64,000 nt of DNA from Plantago major (GCA_026545765.1 CM048844.1:25366237-25430236), one strand, 5' to 3'; counted from the first letter of the stretch, positions 20,370 through 32,100 are shown. The notes: generated by a model not told the origin, from the sequence alone. A program made the numbers and translations.

Positions 20370-21932
20370 TTAAGTAAGATTGTACTTGATAAGAGTGTCA
20401 CTAGCTTTGGCATAAGATTGAAAAGATAATTCTTTCTTCTTGAGTTCCTTGTTCTCGAAGAAGATCTTCATAATTCTTTCGTAATTGACCATTGCTTCTT
20501 TATGTGACTTTTCGGTCTCGATATCGAGCTTTGAGAGATGCATTTTCAGCATCCTTTCTCTCAAATTCTTTATATAATTGAGAATTTTCCTTTTCAAGAG
20601 AATTCTTTTCTTCTTCAAGGTTTTCGGCTCTAGCTCGGATCATTAGAAATTCTTTTTCATAGATGTCAAGTTCTTTCCTGAGATGTTCTAGATTTTTTAT
20701 TTCCTCTTCATCACTTTCATAAGTATAACAAGAATTATGTGTTACCTCATCAGCCATAAGATGCTTTTCTATGTTGGAGATGTACGGACCGTCAATTTCA
20801 ACAACTCCACATTTCATTCTTCTTGAGGCGAAGACGATTATATCATGAGTAACTCCACATAATTCGGTGATGGTAACGTTGAGTCATCCGAATTGTCATC
20901 TTGAATCATCTCAACGTCTAGAGCATCTAGTTGAATTTGGATTTTCTTTCTTTCTTGATTAACAACGCTTCGGCTTCTTGAAGATTTTCCTATCTTTCTT
21001 GTCACTGTCCTTAGTTTGTTGAGGCGGGACAATCCTTCTTGAAGTGGCTGGTTTACGACAATAAAGCAGATATCGTTTCAATTTCGCTTCCTCAAGACAT
21101 GATGCTTTACGAAATGGCTTGTTCAATGAGCTTTGCATATTTTGTCTTGGTGATAGTTTGAGCCTAGATGCTTCTTGACTTCTCTTTGGCTTTCCTTCTT
21201 TCAATTTCTCGTGATATATTTGCTCATTTGCTTTGCAGCAAGAGCATCCTCTTTCTTCCTTGCTTTTCTTCTTTTGAAGTTCCTTGAGTGACTAGAGCAA
21301 CGCTTTTGCAACTTTTCAGGTTGTTTGTTCTCTTTGAGTTGTCTCATAATCACAAAGAGCAAGATGAGAGAGAAAAGTTCCTTTGGAGTGATATTTGGCA
21401 TTCCTTGGTTAAAATAAAAAATTTGGTATGCTCCAGTTGTGGTTAAGACTTCGACAATAGTCTTAATCTTTTACATCGGGAGTATCTTGCTTTCCCCAAG
21501 AGTCGCCATGTCACTCATGAGAGTGGTAAATCTGAAATCAAGTTCTTCGGAGTTTCATGGGTCTTTGTTTGAAATTTTGAAATTTCAACTTGAGAACTTC
21601 GAACTTGTTTTCTTTGGTTTTCTCGCCCGCAGATTTCTTCAATCGGTTGCAGACAACTTTCGCCATTTTAGCACCCCACAGTTTACACTGTATGTGCTCC
21701 GGTGTCGATCTGATGATGATATTACGAGCTTGACCATCCAGACGATTTCTCTTGGCATCTTCCGATGTCCAGAGTTCTCTGGGCTTTGGTTCGTAAATAA
21801 CTTGACTAGTAGATCTCCCACTTGTTGACGCATCGGTTTGTGAAGATCCTTCGCTTTGATCTCATCTCTACCATTAGAAACCTCCATGACTTGTTTGAGT
21901 TGTTGAATGACTATTGGGCCATTCTTTATCAC
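20370..21932 (-). pseudogene. Copia-1 gag region, several frames
   Basis: Frames 21639-21932, 21201-21401, 20959-21204 and 20370-20817 cover gag and the gag-PR spacer. A CCHC zinc knuckle is recognisable near 21020-21075 (YCRKP, then a frame change, then the HFKK..C part in the next frame). A Lys/Glu-rich coiled coil follows (LRKELDIYEKEFLMIRARAE, 20500-20817). The frames are interrupted many times in about 1.5 kb, more than in pol, and several breaks involve CG where CAG or CTG would keep the frame. Confidence 0.7.
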
Positions 21933-22133
21933 TTGATCATTTCACTTACTTCAGCTAAGGTGGAGCATCATGTTATTTTTCCATTTCTCGTAATTCTCTA
22001 GTTTGAGAATGGGTGCATCACTCAGAGACATACCTGCACACTTAACACAAAAATTAAATAGTCCTCGAAAATGGACAAAGTTCCTTCACCTATCTGGGGA
22101 TCTAGGTTCATCTGAGAAGCTTGTGAACCTCCC

Positions 22134-22144
22134 GCCCGATACCA
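22134..22144 (-). other. Copia-1 primer binding site (initiator Met tRNA type)
   Basis: On the minus strand this reads TGGTATCGGGC two bases after the end of the 5' LTR. Copia elements usually have TGGTATCAGAGC, complementary to the 3' end of initiator methionine tRNA. The difference (AGA replaced by G) is of the same kind as other CAG-associated changes in this element. Confidence 0.75.
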
Positions 22145-22146
22145 CT

Positions 22147-23811
22147 TGTTGGTCAGATAACGGCAAAGTAAAAGACTAGAGGGGGGTGAATAGTCTTTTA
22201 AAACTTTGTCGATAAAACTATTTCTCGAGATATCGAATAGATATCGATACTTAGAATCGAGAGCGGAAGACTTAATAAAGATAAGTGTAGAAAGCAGTTA
22301 AAGTGTGTGTGTGTTCTTTGAAATGTAAATCTGAAGTAAATAACATAACAGCAGTATAGTGGTATCTGGGGTGGCGTAATCCTCCAACTAATCCACTTCG
22401 GTCTACCAGAGACCTAGAATTCACTAGAACAGATAATTGAGTTCACCTTACAATAAACCTATTCTAAGATTCTTAACAATTGGTTCCCAACCAAATGTTC
22501 CCCCTGAGTTGTTCCCTTCCCAAGCTAAGTACTTCCTATACTCAATAACCTTGGAGTTATTCCTTAGTTTCCCAAATCAAGTACTTCCTATACTCCGGTA
22601 ACCTTGGAGTTATTCCCTGATTTTTCAAACTAAGTACTTCATGTACTCCACTTGATTATGGTGTTGGTTTTGGTTTGAGTTGTCAGATGAGCTTCTTTAA
22701 TAACTTATTCAGTTATTCAGATAGCTCTGTGAATCAAGTATACTTAATACACTTTTCAATGTATGGTATCTTGTTCTTTTTACTGACCCAAGTCTTAGAT
22801 AAATGTTTAAGAGAATGAATCTCAGATACTTGATCTTTCGTTTCAACTCTTTCACAGATAGCTATGCTTGTTTAGGATCAGGACACTTAGAACTTCAGTG
22901 TTACTCAAGAGCAAAAGCTTTGGTCGCAACAGAAAGCTTTGAGGATAAGTAATTTGCTTTGAGAGAGTAAGATGTTCAGTAAGTTCTGTGTTTTGTGTGT
23001 CTCTTCAAGCAGTCTAAGTGTTGATATTTATAGATGAATTTGAGTGCCGTTTGAATAGTATCCGTTAGGCTCAAATTCAAACTATTGATATCTGTGTATA
23101 GTACTGTAGCAGGTTTTGTCTTCTTCTTCAGAAGCTGCCGTTGCTTTTATTCAGACATCTCTGTCCGTGCATTAAATGCATTGTACTATACTTTTTGTCC
23201 TGTAGTGCCAACGGAACTATGCTTTGTATCAGAGACTAGTGTTATCTGATTCTTTGCACGTCCTTATCTTCAATCTTCAGATACCACTTATATTGAAACA
23301 ACTTTGTTTGCAATACATATATTTCTTTTTCAGAAATGTGGTTAAAGCTCAAGGTATCTGAGAATAGATATTTGTGGACACTTTCCTTGTTTTCAGATAG
23401 GTCTTTTATTTCTCAGATATCTCTTGTGACACAGTTTGTATAAAACTATTCGTGTCTTCAAGATATCTGGCTAAGATATCTGAAAAACAGTTTCAGTAAT
23501 CTTGTGCAGTTTCTTCAAGTCTTCAATGTCGTTGAGCTTGTTCTGCTTGGATGTCTTCTTCTTGGTCTTCTCTTCTTAAAATAAAAATTACATTTTGAGA
23601 CCTAACATCCTATACAAGATTAGCTAGACTATCATACATAGTGAGTTTCCTCTTTTACAATGTTCAAGTGAACCAAGAGTACTAGTCACCTTTCTGAGAC
23701 TAAGATAAGTCATCATGTTGCTGATCAAAATCTAAACAGATATTTCTAACAAAATATCTAACAAATTTCCTAACAAATTTCCCAAGAAATTTCTCAACAA
23801 ATTTCCCAACA
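22147..23811 (-). repeat. Copia-1 5' LTR (1665 bp)
   Basis: Direct repeat of 6484-8195, starting TGTTGG and ending CCAACA next to the GAACT target duplication. It has three units of the 52-bp tandem repeat (starts 22506, 22554, 22607) against four in the other LTR. A TATA-type box lies near 23024-23033 (minus strand). Its first 130 bp differ from the other LTR mainly at CAG/CTG, read here as CG or CGAG; the rest is almost identical, suggesting a recent insertion. Confidence 0.95.
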
Positions 23812-23816
23812 GAACT

Positions 23817-26110
23817 ACTATTAGGGGAACTAACAACTATGTATACTAGTACTACTACCCCGCTTAGCAAGCGCGTCTAATGAGCTGTTGGCCTTGCGGT
23901 AGACAAAATTTATATGTACTTCCTGTAGACGTACAAGCTGATGTCGGATATCACTGATCAGGCTCCGGTGGACGAGAGCTAGGACCTGCTTCCTGCAAAG
24001 ACAATAGAAGACATAGTACGAGTCAGTTTGGATAATAAGGTGAGTAATGTTCCTTTGCAACAGACCCGTCAGCTACAATTTCTGCCGTATTATTATCAGT
24101 ATAACCTATATAACCACTAGCTGCCTGAATAAACTCTCCCTGTTCATTTCTAAAGATGCAACAAATACCGGCGCGACCCGGGTTACTGAAGGCGGAGCCG
24201 TCCGTATTCAAGCAGAGGAACCGAGCAGGGGGTGGACCCACGGACAAGGTATCTCCTCCCTGGGGGGAGGGGGAGCATGTGTGGTGCAGCCTAACACTCC
24301 ATATTTATACATCGGGCGTAGATAGTGTCGAACTTGATATCCTGTCCCCTGAAGAGTTTATTATTACGAGCATTCCAGATTGCCCAGAGAAGAATTATGT
24401 AACGGATTTGGTCGGCGGAATTGAGAGGAAGGTTGAAAAGGAGGTCAGGATGGGACCTTTTGGGTTAGGTGCCAGAGAGGAGGTTGGAATAAAGACCGGA
24501 GTCGGGCGAATTTAGGGCAGTGAAAAAACAGATGGTCTGCCGTCTCCTCTTGGTGGTTGCAAAGTGAACAGAACGGGTTCTCCAGTATTTTTTTTGGCGA
24601 AACAGCAGTGAGGCCGTAGGAAGCATGTAATGCCAACTAGAGAAACAATTTAATTCGCGGGAGGGTACGAATTTTCCGTATTCGATTCCAGGGCCAGTTG
24701 GGTCCCTCCGTTTGTGGAGGGCTAAGGTGGTTATAGGCTGACTTTATTGTGAAAACTCAGCAGGATCGTACGGCCAACAAATCTTATCTGTTGTGGGTTT
24801 GGGTACGCGAAGATTTCCCTCACAATTTCAGTTGGCAAAACAACAGCTAGTTTAGAATGGTCCCAGTGCCCGTCAGAAATAAAACTAGACCGGGGGGGGG
24901 GGGGGGGGGGGGTTACCACCTGATTAATAAAATCTGCCAATCTTCGATTTGGTAACCAGTGATCATGCCAGAAGTCTATACTTCGTCCATCGCCCACTTG
25001 CCAGCTTAAACTTGGAATCAGTATGTCGCGATGCTTGATTATATTCTTCCACATCCAACTATGATGGGGTCGTGCATTAGCCTGACCAAAAGAAGTATTG
25101 GGGTAGTATTTAGCCTTATATGCGCAAGCCCAAAGGGAGTTGGGGTCTCTCAGAAGACGCCAAGCTAGTTTGAGTTGAAACGCTTTATTTAACGTATCCA
25201 GGTTGCAGATTCCGGGTCCTCCTAAAACTTTGGGAGAGCACACAGTGGACCAACGGATTCTGCCTCGCTTGGATCGTTCCGGAGATGCATTCCAGAGAAA
25301 GTGATTGTTGATACTGTTTAGGCGGGAAATGTAGGTAGAGGGTAGCTTCGCAATGGACATACAATAAGAGGGGACCGTGGTTGTGACTGATTGAATTAAA
25401 GTTGATCGGCCAGCGTAAGATAGAAAACGAGTACACCAAGTATTAATGCGTGATGTTGCTCTGTCGACAATATGATTAAACAGGTCCGATTTATTCTTAC
25501 CCATTAGAATGGGGGTGCTGAGGTACTTATCAGTTCTTTTGTTTAGAGCGACCCCGAGTGTATTAGTGAGGTGACGTTTTACATCAGGGGGGTGTATTGG
25601 GCAAGAAAATTATGCGAGATTTTTGCCAGCAGATGGATTGGCCGGAGGCCTCCACATACGATCTTAGACATTGCGTGAATTCTGTTGTCGATTGAGTTGT
25701 AGCTTTGCAAAAAAATCATGCAATCGCTGCAAAGCACATGATCGGGATGGGAGGGCCAGATGGGCTTATGCGCAAGGGTTGAAGATGATTTGTCGTAGAT
25801 TGTCGTAGGAGTAGATGAACGAAAAGTTCCTGACAGAGTATGAAGAGGTAGGGGAAAGAGGATCACCCTGTCGCAAACCTCGAGTAGGTGTCCAGGTGTT
25901 GGAAAGATAACTATTTACTTTGACCTGAAAGGAACACGACGATACACAAGCCATGATCCAACGGATGAGGGTAGGGTGGAAGTTAAATTTGCTAAGCGCA
26001 AGCTGGAGAAAATTCCACTTTAGACGGTCATACGCTTTTTCAACGTCCAGCTTGAGGGCAAGATAGTACTGACGTGATTTTCGCTTACGACCCATAGTAT
26101 GAAGTAGTTC
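23817..26110 (-). pseudogene. LINE (L1-type) ORF2: RT, zinc finger and RNase H
   Basis: Main body of a plant L1-type LINE. Reading the minus strand downward: RT core (25766-26105: LALKLDVEKAYDRLKWNFLQ, TRGLRQGDPLSP), a damaged catalytic box near 25735 (HVLCSDCMIFLQS where FADD is expected), thumb and connection (24731-25504: GRSTLIQSVTTTVPSYCMS, SWQVGDGRSIDFWHDHWLP), a zf-RVT zinc finger (24445-24636: CSLCNHQEETADHLFFHC) and RNase H (23830-24247: NTDGSAFSNPGRAG, LIIQTDSYYVFYCL, FVYRKANSSLDALAKRG). Frameshifts and a G-run at 24894-24912 break it. The upstream part lies at 27357-27740 and the 3' end at 6272-6478. Presence of RNase H fits plant L1 lineages. Confidence 0.9.
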
Positions 26111-26115
26111 ATGGG

Positions 26116-27351
26116 TGTAAGTGTGACCACTGGTGGTGTTTTGAGAACACTCACGGGAACACTGTGAATTCAGTGTTCTCGATACACCAGTCACACTTCG
26201 GTTTATATATAATAGTTTTTACCTTTATTCTAACGTTAATATTATTCCACATTTTTAGTTGTTTGGTCTGTGCAGATATCTAAGGATACAAGATCTCTTG
26301 GAATCTAGGAAATCGAAGTCAAGAAGGAAAGGGAGTGTTCAAACCGTATGTATCAAAAAAGGAAGTAGAATTCGATCAGGATTCTCTTTACAAGAAGAAT
26401 GAACAAGTCGAATTCAAAAAAGGACAAGATCTCATAGAATCTTGGATATTTGAGCAAATCGAAGATGGCTAGGAAAAGGAGTTGTATTCGTGTGTGTCAA
26501 TGAAGGAAGGAGAAGCCTATTAGGATTCTAACTACAAGCAATAAAGATCATAACAAGAATCAATGTAGGACTCAACTACTTTGTATTGGTGGCATCCAAG
26601 AAGATACTTGAAGAAGTAGAGTATGAATAGAACAAGGAATGTGTTACTTGGTGGCTAAGGAATGAAGGAGAATCTCACTAGGATTCTACTTACTAAATCA
26701 TTACTTGTGGGTCAAGGAAGGAAGTAGAAGTCCACTAGTTTTTACTTACTATTCACGCGGTACTATTCACGAAGTACTGTTCACGAGGTACTGTTCACGG
26801 GTTACTATTCACGGATCTACTATTCACGTGGACTGGAAGCCTATATATACATGAAGTCGACATTGAAGACAAATACGGAAGACATTCATATGTGAAGCAA
26901 GCTCGAAAAACCTAGAGTTCATATTTATAGATTCACATATTTGTCATCCTCTTTACTAAGCTTTTTCTATCTTGTTGTCTTAGTGACTGATAGGTAGATT
27001 GGTAGAGGTAGCTCTTTACGATCGCTTAGTTGTTTTGCATCTAGAGATATTCGTATAATAGATCTGGAGTAGTTCTTGTATTCATTATCATTATTGATTA
27101 ATGAATATTTTCGCCATGAGGCTCGGTGGATTATAGAAATATAATCTGCTAGAAACTTATCTCTGTGTCTTGTTTATTTCCGCTGCATATTCTGTTGTTA
27201 AGATCGAGTATAAGTTTTTGAATCTGTTCATGTTTTTATGTCGTGGCGATGTGTGTTGAACACCTGAATCACGCATGCGTAATTCGTTCTGTACACACCA
27301 AGTTGCAGTTTCGATTAGTTTATACCAAATCCCGGTCCGATTTTTATTTCA
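26116..27351 (+). mobile_element. Solo LTR (1236 bp) inside the LINE
   Basis: Starts TGTAAGTGTG and ends TTTTTATTTCA, flanked by the 5-bp duplication ATGGG (26111-26115 and 27352-27356), and splits the LINE RT between DNILLAH and HELLHTM. No internal retrotransposon sequence is present, so it is a solo LTR left by recombination between two LTRs. A TATA box (CTATATATAC, near 26850) sets its orientation as plus. Upstream of it lies a tandem set of TACTATTCACG-like units (about 26748-26830), and near the left end there is a long inverted repeat (26118-26194). Confidence 0.88.
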
Positions 27352-27356
27352 ATGGG

Positions 27357-27740
27357 CAAGCAAGATATTGTCGCTAATGGCTCGTCCAGGACAAAAGCAT
27401 TTTGGTACGGTGAGATAAGTTTGTGAAGAACGGGTCGGATCCTGTGAACTAGGATTTTTGAAATGATTTTATAACTGACATTGCAAAGGCTATAGGTCGA
27501 AACTGGGATGGAAGTTTCAGATTAGCAATTTTTGGTATGAGAACAAGCTGGGTATGGTTAATGTTAGGAGGCATAGAAGCTGTATTGAAAAACGTACGAA
27601 CCACCTGGCTTACCGAAGAACCTACAATATCCCAGTACTGATGTCCAGATTTCTTGGTCTGTTAAAGGGGCCAGAAGAGTGTCGTTATCAGAGGGAAGAA
27701 GTTGCGGCGTATAATGTTATGGAAGAAATGAGTTGTTGAA
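27357..27740 (-). pseudogene. LINE ORF2, upstream RT fragment
   Basis: On the minus strand this encodes the first part of the LINE RT: PPNINHTQLVLIPKIANLKL, SYKIISKILVHRI and LISPYQNAFVPGRAISDNIL, with a frameshift between. It continues at 26110 after the solo LTR. No sequence of the endonuclease or ORF1 is recognisable above about 27740, so the LINE is 5'-truncated there, as is common for LINE copies. Confidence 0.82.
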
Positions 27741-29498
27741 CTGAACATATTACATCACAATATAACACGCGTGTATGACTAATTAAGAATCCAGGCCACT
27801 CCAGCTAACTATTAACAATTCGATCATAGAACCCTTCTCATGTCATTTCATTTGTAATCTTAATTTAATTATTAACACCGATTGAAAGATTACTTGACTG
27901 TTGACTCCGTTCTAGCTGATGTAAACTTTCAATGAAAGATTACTGGACTTGAACTGTTCTTAAAACCCCTATCAGGCTGCATGAGTTCATTATCTAAGGG
28001 GTTTTGACAAGAGTGATCTTCTTCATCATGATATGATCTCTAATTTCTTGAAATCTTGTAAGGATATGATGATGCTTAATTCCATCCGTATGGTATGGAC
28101 TATGGACTATGAAGCATAATCGATTAACCATGAATTCGCGGTACAGGATAGATGTAGCCAAATCGCCTAGTCTAATTAAACTCTTTGCCTTGAGCCTAAC
28201 CCAAATGATATACTTCATCCGTTCCGATTTCATCTTCCCACGGATCCAAGGACAAGATTTAAGAGAAAAGTGAATAAAGTATGAGAGATGTTAATAAAAT
28301 AGAAAAAAGAGTGAATAAAGTAGGGAAAATAATGGATAAAGTATGAGAGATAGTATATAAAATAGGAGAGAGATTTTTCATTTAAGGGATGTGAAGATGA
28401 AGTTGGAACGGACCAAAATAGAATGCGGGAATGTGTGTATATATATACACACTTCATGAATGGTTCTATCGTTATATGTGGTTAGTATGTATACACACCT
28501 CATACTCTATAATTATGTACGTGTAACCCCCAAAGACCTGAAATTGGCACATTATCAGACAAATATCTATGTATGATGGTCTACCAAATGTATATTCTTG
28601 AATCATACTTAGTTCAAGACATTTAACTGCAACTAACTTCTTTTTTAAATTTAATTTGTATAATAGTACAATTGAAGATCATTGGATCCATAATAATCCA
28701 TTGATGCGTATCATGGAAATCTGAGTTAATTAAGGCGACGATGTGTCCGTATCTGACGAACACATTAATATCCAGCCTAGGCAGTTAGTATCATGTCAAG
28801 AAGCACAAAACATAGCAGGACGTGGTTACTACAACTTCGGAGAACAAAAAAAATAATGAGATTTAACTATCTGGCAATTATTAGGGGGAATTAATGCCGG
28901 GTGTATGTATTCTTTGGATAATTTTGGATTGAATGGATGATCTATGATTCTCTCCAAGCAACCAAAATGACTCGTGGAATGATCAACCTATGATATAATA
29001 ATCCCACTTGCATTAACATAATCATTATATATTGATATCAAAGTACAAGATTCTTGCTAGGAAATGGACATCATGTTAATTTCCGACAGTTGGGAATTGG
29101 GATATATCTAGATGTATCTCACTCTTAAATAGTAGTATTAATAAAACAATTTGCAACTTGCTATAACTAATTAAAAACCAACCGGGAAAATTACATTTGC
29201 TCCCCTAATAAATTTCGTAATAACATCGGAGGCCCTGACATTTAAACAATAACACATCAATCCATTTTTCATTTTTCGAGTTGACCATTAATTTTCTCAA
29301 TTTCCACTTGGATATTAGTTCCTCTTTATTGCAATCGACCCCTTTGAGTTTATAAAAATCTCATAAATGACCCAAGTAAATTATATACAATTTCATTTCA
29401 TCTTCTTCACCAAACTGTCTTGTAAATGTACTATATTTCTTCTTCATCAATTATATTTCATCTTGTTCACCAAACACTCCCCCCCCCCCCTATTTATT
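27741..29498. other. Intergenic stretch with one MITE
   Basis: AT-rich sequence without a gene. The only structure seen is the Stowaway-like element at 28205-28430 and a C-run near 29478. Confidence 0.45.
28205..28430. mobile_element. Stowaway-like MITE
   Basis: Terminal inverted sequences ATCCGTTCCGATTTCATCTTC (21 bases, the last base at the edge of the match) on the left and the complement of GAAGATGAAGTTGGAACGGAC on the right match in most positions. The inside is AT-rich with repeated GAATAAAGTA-type words. CCGTTCC ends recall Tc1/Mariner-derived Stowaway MITEs. Exact ends and a TA duplication are not certain. Confidence 0.6.
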
Positions 29499-30632
29499 TA
29501 AGGAGTCGAATCGAGCTCAATTAGAGAGCACGAATTCGAGCTTCGATGATGTTGGAGCTACAGTGAGCTCCATTATGGAGCTCACAACAGCTCCAATTAA
29601 TTGGAGTTGCTGTAAAGCTCCATTTAATGGAGCTCAGAGCAGCTCCAATGGAGCTATTGTAAGCTCCATTGTGGAGCTCACAGCAGCTAGGGGTGTACGC
29701 GGGCGGTTGCGGGCGGTTATTTAACAAAATTCTAACCGACCCACCAATGACGGGTAGGCTAAACCACTAACCATGGCGGGTGTAATTTTCTCCAACCCGC
29801 CACGGTTCGGTTGGCTATTTTATGCGGGCAGGTGGCGGGCGGATTGACGGTTTCATTGAAATAAAGTAAATAATTTTAAATGTAAAATAAAACATTCCAT
29901 AATATATTGTTAAATATGGGACAAGTTTGATAATAACCAAAACCAATTACATAAATTCCAAATACAAGTATATAAATTTGTAAACGTACATGTGCGTTCA
30001 AAATGATTTAAATATCAGAGAGGGGGTTCTTAATATTGTTTGTTGGACAGAAAGTGTCAAGTCAAACAGTTATGTTGCAAGTGCAACATATATATACACG
30101 ATAAAGTAAGAGAAAAAATTAATGGAGGACATTATAATATTAGCATATTGTTATATTATTAGTATATTATAAAAAATGGATGTAGATCAAAAGTATTATA
30201 TAGAAATATAAGTAGTATATGCGGGCGGGTCGGTTGGGCAGTTGACATCCGTCCACCCGTCACCCACCCGCCTAGTGGCGGGTAACCAAAAAATTAACCG
30301 TGGTGGTTTTGTACTAAAAAATTATTCAAGTGAAAGTGTTAGTCGAATGTAAATGGCGGACCGTTATTTTTTATGTACACCTACAATGAAATTTAATTTA
30401 ATTGGAGCTGTTGTAAAGCTCGTTAATGGAGCTTTACAGAAGCCCCAATCTTCTTTTAGCTCCATTAACAGAGCTTTGAAGCAGCTTGGAGCTGTTGTGG
30501 AGCTTCAATAATGGAGCTTTACATCAGCTCCAATCCATTGGAGCTGCTGCAAAGCTACATTAATGGACGGAGCTTTACAATTCCATTATTGCGAATCCGG
30601 GCTCTCTAATGGAGCCCGATTCGACTTCTTAA
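29499..30632. mobile_element. DNA element with 39-bp imperfect inverted ends and GGAGCT repeats
   Basis: The left end (AAGGAGTCGAATCGAGCTCA near 29499) and the complement of the right end (near 30632) match over about 39 bp with some six differences. Both arms are filled with GGAGCT/AGCTCC words in varied spacing (29550-29690 and 30405-30570), able to form long imperfect hairpins. The superfamily is not recognised, and no coding region or target duplication is seen. A second element (29692-30385) sits between the arms. Confidence 0.6.
29692..30385. mobile_element. hAT-like non-autonomous element
   Basis: Ends TAGGGGTGTACG on the left and TGTACACCTA on the right recall hAT termini, and GCGGGCGG/GGGCGGGT words cluster at both ends. 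The inside is AT-rich and non-coding. The flanking 8 bases do not match, so a target duplication is not supported. Confidence 0.45.
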
Positions 30633-32100
30633 AAAAATTATAAAAAGAAATGAAATATGAGTTAATTGGATGTGAAATTTATGTAAATGATGGTGATGAA
30701 GAAGTATAATTTTAACAAAATATAGTTTGGGTAATAATGAAATTGTTATGAACTTATGATGTGTTGATTTGAAGTTGTAATAAACAAAAGGGGTTATTTG
30801 CAATTTACTTTTGTAAAATCAGATTATCAAGGAAAAATAATTAATTAATTAATTACTTTCCACCTCATTATTAACATGCCACATAGGATATTTGAGTTGA
30901 CTTTTAGACTATCGTGTTATTGATTTATTGACATCTAGGCCTGATGTGTTATATATTGATGAAATGTTAGGACCCCCGATGAGTTAGGGGTGTTTATCAG
31001 GGGGAGCGAGTGTAATTTTCCCAAACCAATTCTAAATATATCAAGAGTATTTGCATAGCCACAGCCCGTAGGTAGGGTAGGACCTTGGAGTTTTACCATC
31101 TAACAACATGTATACTTTACCGGAACTTTAGTTTAAATCTCGATTTCACAATATATTCCGTGTTCAATGAATTATGAAGAATCATATATCAGAATATTTA
31201 ATTTCGTAGTGTTCAAAATAAAAATGAAAAGGTGATAAAGGAGAAAAGGTTAAAAGTATTAGTATAAACAATTTTTGTGACCTGCAAAATCAAGATGTCG
31301 TGTTGTATGTTTAGCTGAAATTTTAATTTAAGGAGATCATTTTCCTCAATTTCGTTTGGATAGAATCATATATATACACATCATTGATTCACAAATTCAC
31401 CCACATTTTTCACATTAACATACTGTAATTTGCATATATTAATTTACCATATACATCCATTTAAGCATTACTACAAAAATTACCAAAAAGTACCATCCGC
31501 CACGTCTCTTCTCCCATAAAAAGGTCAGCATGATAGGCTAATGACCTTGTAAAGAAGAACCATCAGTTGACAATATCATCACATTAATCATTATCATTAT
31601 TTAGTATTATTTTTTCTATTAATGCAATATTTGCATTGTTTTATTTATGAGACTCTGTCTCATCTCATCTTTGTTCAAAGGTCCTTCAAATCTTCCTTTC
31701 CTCCCCTTGTCTTGGGAGATTTTTAGTGGCTCTCAACCTCATTCTTTTCATTCCTCCTTCTTCTTCTTCATCTTTTCCTCCCTATCTTCCTCTCCTCAAG
31801 AGAACATTCCAACGCCCAAACGCCACCGCGCGGGCCGCCCAATGACAACCATAATGCCACCACGTCTGCCTAATCAATAATTTCTTCAAATATCAAAATC
31901 ATCCATATTTTCCTTTTATATTTTTTTTCCATTTATTGATGTGGTTATCATTGTAATTTTTTCTTTTTCATTTTTTTTTATTTTTTGAACTTTTGCATGC
32001 ATGCTTAGAATATTATTGTAACATTTTTAATGCTTGGATATATTAGTCAGCCAATAAATGCTTGGATATATGTTGGGGTTTTAATGTGGAGAAGAGGAGA
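30633..32100. other. Region upstream of the RIC gene
   Basis: No gene or transposon recognised. The part 31600-32100 has long pyrimidine runs and leads into the purine-rich leader (GAAGAAGAAG, about 32090-32140) of the following gene. A 77-residue ORF at 31647-31880 is Ser/Phe/Pro-rich and unsupported. Confidence 0.45.

Larger units (their letters stand above)
6484..23811 (-). mobile_element. Copia-1: 17.3-kb Ty1/copia LTR retrotransposon
   Basis: A complete element by structure, transcribed on the minus strand. Both LTRs start TGTTGG and end CCAACA, and the element is flanked by a 5-bp target duplication GAACT (6479-6483 and 23812-23816). Minus-strand order is 5'LTR, primer site, gag, protease, integrase, reverse transcriptase, RNase H, a long extra ORF, polypurine tract, 3'LTR. 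The PR-INT-RT-RNH order defines Ty1/copia. Size, G-rich PPT and an extra ORF after pol recall the Sirevirus/Maximus lineage; this is a judgement, not a tree. Without the nested CACTA element it is still about 16.1 kb, very long for copia. All frames carry breaks, several of one type (CAG or CTG read as CG). Confidence 0.95.

Noticed and set aside
24047-24515. Two plus-strand ORFs of 92 and 119 residues
   Set aside because: Antisense to LINE RNase H and its zinc finger.
27554-27739. 61-residue plus-strand ORF
   Set aside because: Antisense to LINE reverse transcriptase, whose motifs are on the minus strand.
31647-31880. 77-residue ORF upstream of RIC
   Set aside because: Ser/Phe/Pro-rich, in pyrimidine-rich leader-like DNA, with no family match.
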